From Scatosoma sp045660225 (GTDB taxonomy: Bacteria; Bacillota; Clostridia; Christensenellales; Borkfalkiaceae), in assembly GCA_045660225.1 (NCBI GenBank), contig JAZRDK010000098.1, forward strand, positions 1 to 11,553: a stretch of 11,553 nucleotides of DNA, in the 5' to 3' direction. The notes beneath the pieces are model-generated. The model was given only the letters and a program-made list of their open reading frames with translations, was not told the DNA's origin and searched no databases. This document shows, one piece after another, positions 8,101-11,553 of this stretch; positions within the stretch are counted from its first letter, which is position 1; each line of letters opens with the position of its first letter. The position numbers were made by a program, and so were the translations under genes.

Positions 8101-9063
8101 ATGAAACGCAAACTTCCTGCGGAAACGCCCGTATACTTATTCTTAGGCTTTTTAGAATCGGGCAAAACGAAATTTATTCAAGAAACGTTAGAAGACCCGC
8201 GTTTTTCTTCGGGCGAAAAGACGCTACTTATCGTCTGCGAAGAAGGGATTGAAGAATATGAAACGATTCGTTTCCACGACGCGGAAAACGTCGATTTCGT
8301 GCAAATTGAAGAGAAAGCTACGCTTACGGAAGAGTATCTTACAAAATTGCAATTAGAACACGGCGCGGATAGAATCGTGGTGGAATACAACGGTATGTGG
8401 GCGCTTGAAGATTTGTTCAACGCTATGCCCGAAGGCTGGATGATAAACCAAATCATGACGTTCTTCGACGCGAAAACCTTCCTTACCTACAACGCAAATA
8501 TGCGCCAACTCGTGTTTGACAAAATTCAAAACGCTCAGCTCGTCGTGTTTAACCGCTATGAAGACGCGATGGACAAAATGGCGCTTCACAAGGTTGTCCG
8601 CGGTATTTCGCGCAGGACGGACATCGTCTACGAACGCGCGGACGGTAGGGCGGATTTCGACGATATAGAAGACCCGTTGCCCTTTGACGTCGACGCACCC
8701 GTCGTTGTGATTGAAGACAAGGACTACGCGTTTTTCTATCGTGACCTTACCGAAAATTTGGAAGACTATATCGGCAAAACGGTAAAATTCAAGGGCATCG
8801 TTGCGCGCGATAAGCGTTTGGGCGATAAAGATTTGGTGGTTGGTAGACACGTAATGACCTGCTGTGCAGACGACATCGAATATTGCGGGGTTGCCTGCGA
8901 ACTGCCGTATGAAATGCAATTAGAAACAAGGGACTGGATTTCCGTTACGGCGAAAGTGGAATTCAAAAAACACCGTATTTATAAGGGTAAAGGACCTGTT
9001 TTGGTGGCGGAAAAAGTCATCGTATCGACGCCACCGGAAGAACAACTTGCAACGTTTTATTGA
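8101..9063 (+). CDS. G3E-like P-loop protein fused to DUF1980/TIGR03943-like domain
   Basis: A 320-residue protein in two parts. Residues ~10-175 resemble a diverged G3E GTPase: P-loop GFLESGKT (16-23), VVEYNG (93-98) in the place of the usual VIEPSG, and VFNRYEDA (149-156) in the place of (N/S)KxD. It has no CxCC motif. Residues ~220-320 resemble the C-terminal part of DUF1980/TIGR03943 proteins (B. subtilis YcgQ type). There is YIGKTVKFKGIV, then a VMTCCADD segment with Cys254-Cys255, and a P-P-E-x(4)-FY ending. YcgQ-type proteins normally pair with a YcgR-type permease, but no permease gene is seen here. It starts 10 bases after the GTPase gene with a GGAG site, so the two are co-transcribed and may act together in metal handling. 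The domain call rests on motif memory, not a search. Confidence 0.72.
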   Translation: MKRKLPAETPVYLFLGFLESGKTKFIQETLEDPRFSSGEKTLLIVCEEGIEEYETIRFHDAENVDFVQIEEKATLTEEYLTKLQLEHGADRIVVEYNGMWALEDLFNAMPEGWMINQIMTFFDAKTFLTYNANMRQLVFDKIQNAQLVVFNRYEDAMDKMALHKVVRGISRRTDIVYERADGRADFDDIEDPLPFDVDAPVVVIEDKDYAFFYRDLTENLEDYIGKTVKFKGIVARDKRLGDKDLVVGRHVMTCCADDIEYCGVACELPYEMQLETRDWISVTAKVEFKKHRIYKGKGPVLVAEKVIVSTPPEEQLATFY

Positions 9064-9072
9064 TATTTAGAC

Positions 9073-9106
9073 AAAAAAAAGACGGCGAAAAACGCCGTCT
9101 TTTTTT
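9073..9106. terminator. Bidirectional factor-independent terminator
   Basis: A perfect 7-bp stem GACGGCG / CGCCGTC (9081-9087 with 9093-9099) with a 5-base A loop is flanked by eight A before and seven T after. It ends with a T-run on both strands, so it can stop the + strand metal operon (stop at 9063) and the convergent minus-strand BFD-like gene (stop at 9141). Confidence 0.93.
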
Positions 9107-9140
9107 ATTCAACTCGTACCTGGTGCCGTTATATGGGCGT

Positions 9141-9335
9141 TTAAGCCATCATAATTTGAGAAATAACGTCAAGCACCTTATCGTGACAACCGCCACACCC
9201 CGTCGAACAATGCGTGATGCGTTGTACGTCGTTAAACACTTCCAAAACGTCTTCCATTTTGCTGTGGTTTTCAAGGGCGTGTTCAATATCGGTATAACTT
9301 ACCTGCTTACAGTTGCAAATGATATAGTTTTCCAT
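9141..9335 (-). CDS. BFD-like [2Fe-2S] small protein
   Basis: A 64-residue protein made almost only of a BFD-like [2Fe-2S]-binding domain, the fold of bacterioferritin-associated ferredoxin and of domains in NirB and NAD(P)H oxidoreductases. The cysteine pattern is C8-x-C10 (IICNCKQVSY) and then C47-x2-C50 in STGCGGC. There is one extra Cys43 just before. The candidate ligands are Cys8, Cys10, Cys47 and Cys50. I chose the ATG at 9335 because the GAAGGAG site (9344-9350, reading on the minus strand) is 8 bases away. The in-frame ATG two codons upstream is only about 2 bases from it. The gene is monocistronic, with its own promoter and a shared terminator, and converges on the metal GTPase operon. 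Iron storage release or electron transfer is possible; no bacterioferritin gene is visible. Confidence 0.85.
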   Translation of the reverse strand: MENYIICNCKQVSYTDIEHALENHSKMEDVLEVFNDVQRITHCSTGCGGCHDKVLDVISQIMMA

Positions 9336-9374
9336 TTTCATTTCTCCTTCACGGCGTAAGCCAATTTTTTTGGT

Positions 9375-9403
9375 ATTATAACATATTCCATCCAAAAATT
9401 CAA
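9375..9403 (-). promoter_or_regulatory. Sigma-A-type promoter of the BFD-like gene
   Basis: On the minus strand there is TTGAAT (9403-9398), a 17-base spacer, and a perfect TATAAT (9380-9375) preceded by TG as an extended -10. It would start a transcript near 9368, with about 30 bases of leader before the start codon at 9335. I see no clear operator. Confidence 0.85.
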
Positions 9404-9452
9404 TACATTTTTGAAAATTCACACGGAAAATTTTCGGCGCATATATTGCAGT

Positions 9453-9956
9453 ATGCAAATTGTTCCGTACGACAGGGAAAGGGCGGTTGCCTATGCAAGG
9501 CGCTGGGCGTTTTCCCGAAACCCAAATTATTTCAATTTCGACGGCATCGGTGGCGATTGCACCAACTTTGCCTCACAATGCCTGTTTGCAGGTAGCAACG
9601 TTATGAACGACACCCCGGTTTTCGGTTGGTTTTATCGTTCGGCGTCGGATAGGACGGCGTCATGGACGGGCGTAGAATACTTTTACAACTTCCTTGTCGG
9701 CAATGCCGAAGGGATAGGCGACGGTTTAGGTCCTTACGCGGAAGAAGTCGAGCTTGGCGGTCTACGCCTTGGTGATTTCGTTCAACTTGGAAGGGAAACG
9801 GGTGATTTTTATCATACGCCTGTCGTCGTGGGTTTTGCACAAAACGGAACACCGCTTGTCGCCGCGCACTCGTACGACGCCTTCTTGCGTCCGTTGACCG
9901 ATTATTCCTACGCAAAACTCCGCTGTTTGCATATCGTCGCCGTTCGCAAGAAATAA
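9453..9956 (+). CDS. Amidase_6-type papain-fold protein, no signal peptide
   Basis: A 167-residue protein resembling the putative amidase domain (Amidase_6) common in Bacillota, a papain-like fold. It begins YDRERAVAYARRWAFSRNP, typical of the domain's first helix. GIGGDCTNFASQC (31-43) follows, with candidate nucleophile Cys36. Candidate catalytic or nearby histidines are His121 in FYHTPVVVG and His139 in AAHSYDAFLRP. Family members are often secreted and act on or near the cell wall, but this one has no signal peptide and is just the domain. The ATG at 9453 fits the domain start, while a TTG at 9411 would add 14 residues of no evident use. Neither has a good ribosome binding site. It stands alone between a divergent gene and the purE leader. 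The substrate is unknown. Confidence 0.75.
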   Translation: MQIVPYDRERAVAYARRWAFSRNPNYFNFDGIGGDCTNFASQCLFAGSNVMNDTPVFGWFYRSASDRTASWTGVEYFYNFLVGNAEGIGDGLGPYAEEVELGGLRLGDFVQLGRETGDFYHTPVVVGFAQNGTPLVAAHSYDAFLRPLTDYSYAKLRCLHIVAVRKK

Positions 9957-10059
9957 CATTATTTTCTGTGATTTTGTGAAAAAATAACAAAGCAAAAAAA
10001 ATCGAAAAAATTTCCGTCGTGGTATTGCCTTTTTAATAAAGTTTTGCTATAATAATGTA
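9957..10059. other. A-rich intergenic DNA with upstream promoter element
   Basis: This is the first part of a 326-base stretch without a clear gene (9957-10282). It holds an AT-rich imperfect inverted repeat just after the amidase stop (about 9959-9987), too weak to call a terminator. Next come A-tracts at 9994-10016 that resemble an UP element of a strong promoter, and then the promoter listed separately. The remainder, 10060-10282, is the purE leader. Confidence 0.5.
10025..10053 (+). promoter_or_regulatory. Promoter of the purE leader
   Basis: TTGCCT (10025-10030, 4 of 6 to consensus), a 17-base spacer and a perfect TATAAT (10048-10053). A-tracts lie 10-30 bases upstream of the -35. The start would be near 10060. 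The -35 region sequence ATTGCCTT recurs as inverted copies at 10062-10068 and 10073-10079, so an operator overlapping the promoter is possible. Confidence 0.82.
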
Positions 10060-10250
10060 GTAAGGCAACGGTAGGCAATTCAAGATAGACGTAACCAATG
10101 ACGACGAGGTCTTTACGATGGAAGTACGAACGAGTGAAAAATACGGTGCAAATAAGACGTTTTTCACGCGCAAACGCAAGGTTTGCGTCGTTTTGCTGGG
10201 CTTAAAAACAAGAGAATAAGGTGGAGTGCATAGTTTTGCGCTCCATTTTT
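10060..10250 (+). ncRNA. Structured leader or small RNA upstream of purE (6S-like candidate)
   Basis: A transcript of about 190 nt would run from the promoter at 10025-10053 to the terminator at 10222-10257. Helices seen by eye are GTGAAAAA/TTTTTCAC (10134-10141 with 10160-10167, extendable by CG/CG), the strong hairpin CGCAAAC/GTTTGCG (10169-10175 with 10181-10187), and a weaker ACC/GGT plus CGTA/TACG hairpin (10090-10096 with 10108-10117). The ends can pair loosely (about 10062-10078 with 10193-10203). A strong promoter, a stable terminator and a small hairpin on the 3' side of a large loop fit a 6S RNA. But the only visible way to transcribe purE is read-through of this terminator, which fits an attenuator leader too. 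I see no guanine, ZTP or PRPP riboswitch core. Confidence 0.5.
10118..10219 (+). CDS. Possible 33-residue small protein or leader peptide before purE
   Basis: A short frame inside the purE leader: ATG at 10118, TAA at 10217-10219. GAGGT at 10106-10110 sits 7 bases upstream, as good a ribosome binding site as those of the neighbouring genes. The product is basic (nine Arg/Lys of 33) with a hydrophobic patch VCVVLLGL near the C-terminus. Its codons (ACG, CGC, GGC, GTC) resemble the local style. The stop lies 2 bases before the terminator stem, so a ribosome ending there would cover the 5' arm of the terminator and favour read-through into purE. It is not rich in one amino acid, so classical amino-acid attenuation is unlikely. 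The frame could also be chance, since the same bases form RNA hairpins. Confidence 0.33.
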   Translation: MEVRTSEKYGANKTFFTRKRKVCVVLLGLKTRE

Positions 10251-10257
10251 AATTTTT
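10222..10257 (+). terminator. Factor-independent terminator between leader and purE
   Basis: An 8-bp stem TGGAGTGC / GCGCTCCA (10222-10229 with 10238-10245, one T-G wobble) with an 8-base loop, followed by TTTTT, AA, TTTTT. It ends about 25 bases before the purE start codon. No promoter fits between it and purE, so purE-purF expression must pass through it or start weakly inside the leader. Confidence 0.85.
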
Positions 10258-10282
10258 CAAAACAAAAGTAAGGAGAAAGCAT

Positions 10283-10771
10283 ATGTGTAAAGTAGGCATT
10301 TTGATGGGCAGTAAGTCGGATTTCGACGTGGTAAAACCTGCCGTAAACGTATTGAAAAAATTCGGAGTAGAAACGGAAGTTCGCGTAATTTCGGCGCACC
10401 GCACTCCAGACGAGGCGCACGAATTTGCATCGACGGCACGCGAAAAGGGTATGGAAGTGTTGATTTGCGCTGCGGGTAAAGCGGCGCATCTTGGCGGTGT
10501 AATCGCCGCGCTTACCACGCTTCCCGTTATCGGACTTCCCGTAAAGACGGATATGATGGGTGGCTTAGACAGTTTGCTTTCGATTGTGCAAATGCCTGCA
10601 GGGATTCCCGTGGCTACGGTCGGTGTAAACGCAGGCGAAAACGCAGGTTTGCTCGCTTTGCAAATTTTGGGGATTAAGTACCCTGAAATTGCAACGGGCT
10701 TGCAAGAATACAAGGAAAATATGAAGGCGAAAATCAACGCGGACGACGAAGCGTTGCAGGCGCTTTTGTAA
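10283..10771 (+). CDS. purE: N5-carboxyaminoimidazole ribonucleotide mutase, class I PurE
   Basis: A 162-residue PurE of purine biosynthesis, which moves the carboxyl group of N5-CAIR to give CAIR (class I, normally with PurK). Motifs are MGSKSDFD (8-15), VISAHRTPDEA (35-45), AAGKAAHLGGVIA (63-75), and GLPVKTDMMGGLDSLLSIVQ leading into MPAGIPVATV. The length and the GLDSLLSIVQMP segment match the bacterial class I form rather than the class II AIR carboxylase. The start has AAGGAG at 10270-10275, 7 bases upstream. purF begins 20 bases after its stop, so the two are co-transcribed. No purK is seen in the window; it may lie further downstream or elsewhere. Expression is likely set by the leader and terminator upstream. 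Confidence 0.96.
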   Translation: MCKVGILMGSKSDFDVVKPAVNVLKKFGVETEVRVISAHRTPDEAHEFASTAREKGMEVLICAAGKAAHLGGVIAALTTLPVIGLPVKTDMMGGLDSLLSIVQMPAGIPVATVGVNAGENAGLLALQILGIKYPEIATGLQEYKENMKAKINADDEALQALL

Positions 10772-10791
10772 TCTACGAACAAGGAGAAGTT

Positions 10792-11553
10792 ATGGCAGTA
10801 CTTGGCATTTTCGGTACGGAAACGGCAAAGGTCGCTTCCAGCATCTACTACGGGTTGTACGCCCTTCAGCATCGCGGACAAGCCAGCGCCGGCATCGTAG
10901 TCAACGACGACGGCGTGTTCCACTCCTACAAAGACTCTGGGCTTGTCAACGAAGTGTTTACGCCACGCGTTTTGGCTGGTTTAGGGCTTGGTCAAATGGC
11001 GGTGGGCAACGTCCGTTACGGTACGTCGAATACGCGTGATAGAGTCAATGCAGAACCTATCGTCGTCAACCACAGCAAGGGCAGGATGGCAATCTCGCTC
11101 GACGGTAAACTCGTCAACGGTGCAGAACTCAAACAAGAAATGGAATTAGACGGCTTAATTTTCCATACGGGCAACGACGCCGAAATTATTTCCGCCGTGA
11201 TTATTAAAGAACGCATCCGTTCTTCGTCCATTGAAGAAGCGGTTTGCAAGGCGATGTACAAACTTAAAGGCGCGTACTCGCTGATTATTATGTCCCCCAA
11301 GAAAATGATTGTGGCACGCGACGTAAACGGTATGCATCCGCTTTCCTACGGTCAACGTAACGACGGCGAATACGTAATTTCCAGTGAAACGTGTGCGTTG
11401 AGTTCGGTAAGCGCGACCTATATCCGCGATATCGAGCCGGGCGAAATTCTCGTGTTCACGAAAGAAGGTATCCGTTCGATTAAAGAACATTGCAATACCG
11501 CACCCGAAAGGCTTTGCGTGTTTGAATATCTTTACACGGCAAGACCCGACTCC
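10792..11553 (+). CDS. purF: Amidophosphoribosyltransferase, N-terminal 254 residues, glutaminase nucleophile missing
   Basis: The N-terminal part of PurF, which makes phosphoribosylamine from PRPP and glutamine, the first step of purine synthesis. It is cut by the window edge; full proteins are about 470 residues. YYGLYALQHRGQASAGI (19-35), NVRYGT (73-78), NDAEII (128-133) and the C-terminal CVFEYLYTARPDS are clear. Cys242 matches a [4Fe-4S] ligand of the B. subtilis-type enzyme. However, the N-terminal Ntn nucleophile Cys, normally just before GIFG/GVFG, is Leu4 here. The oxyanion loop, usually HNGN, reads LDGK (103-106). There is no propeptide or upstream start that could supply a Cys. AAGGAG at 10781-10786 is 5 bases upstream. 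The protein may use free ammonia or an outside glutaminase, or be one of two PurF copies. Confidence 0.92.
   Translation, partial: MAVLGIFGTETAKVASSIYYGLYALQHRGQASAGIVVNDDGVFHSYKDSGLVNEVFTPRVLAGLGLGQMAVGNVRYGTSNTRDRVNAEPIVVNHSKGRMAISLDGKLVNGAELKQEMELDGLIFHTGNDAEIISAVIIKERIRSSSIEEAVCKAMYKLKGAYSLIIMSPKKMIVARDVNGMHPLSYGQRNDGEYVISSETCALSSVSATYIRDIEPGEILVFTKEGIRSIKEHCNTAPERLCVFEYLYTARPDS

Noticed and set aside
7530..8165. Long minus-strand open frame over the His-rich insert
   Set aside because: It is produced by the repeated CAC/GAA codons on the other strand; its Val/Met-rich product has no family resemblance or start signal.
9060..9359. Open frame on the + strand over the BFD-like gene
   Set aside because: It runs through the terminator, has no ribosome binding site and is the antisense of a gene with a clear Fe-S motif and promoter.
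9959..9987. Terminator after the amidase gene
   Set aside because: The stem is AT-only apart from one pair, imperfect, and lacks a following T-run.
10098..10205. A 35-codon frame starting at ATG 10098 in the purE leader
   Set aside because: It has no ribosome binding site, while the overlapping frame at 10118 does.
10060..10250. Guanine or ZTP riboswitch upstream of purE
   Set aside because: The guanine-aptamer core and the GC-rich conserved segments of the ZTP aptamer could not be found in the leader.
10249..10923. Long minus-strand open frame opposite purE and purF
   Set aside because: Shadow of two well-supported genes, without a ribosome binding site or recognisable motifs.

Overview
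This window reads as a chromosomal stretch of an uncultivated Bacillota, most likely a gut-type Clostridia. That is an inference from the gene families (RNase J, a YrrM-like methyltransferase next to a U32 protein, PepF-like M3 and M29 peptidases, a B. subtilis-type PurF), the AAGGAG-type ribosome binding sites and the sigma-A-like promoters. Nearly all genes lie on the + strand with short gaps. I see no insertion sequence, phage gene, tRNA, rRNA or CRISPR array.

Region 1 (1-6869) is a tight six-gene run. It holds the 3' part of an RNase J gene, a YrrM/TrmR-like O-methyltransferase, a U32 (TrhP-like) protein, a type I asparaginase, an M3 oligoendopeptidase and an M29 aminopeptidase. The second and third genes look like the two steps that make 5-methoxyuridine at the tRNA wobble position. 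The last three form a cytoplasmic peptide and asparagine breakdown set.

Region 2 (6870-9452) concerns metals. It has a G3E/COG0523 (CobW-like) GTPase with a very His/Cys-rich insert, followed by a second P-loop protein fused to a DUF1980-like C-terminal domain. A bidirectional terminator follows. A convergent minus-strand gene with a near-consensus promoter encodes a 64-residue BFD-like [2Fe-2S] protein.

Region 3 (9453-9956) is a lone Amidase_6-type papain-fold protein with no signal peptide and no clear ribosome binding site.

Region 4 (9957-11553) starts a purine operon. A strong promoter with an upstream A-tract drives a leader of about 190 nt. The leader has several hairpins, a possible 33-codon reading frame and a factor-independent terminator just before purE. 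purE is followed by a purF that runs off the window. The leader could be a free RNA (6S-like), an attenuator, or both. The purF product lacks the N-terminal cysteine nucleophile of the glutaminase site and has a changed oxyanion-loop motif, so it may depend on free ammonia. The best candidates for something new are the purE leader with its small frame, the glutaminase-defective PurF, and the paired metal GTPases.
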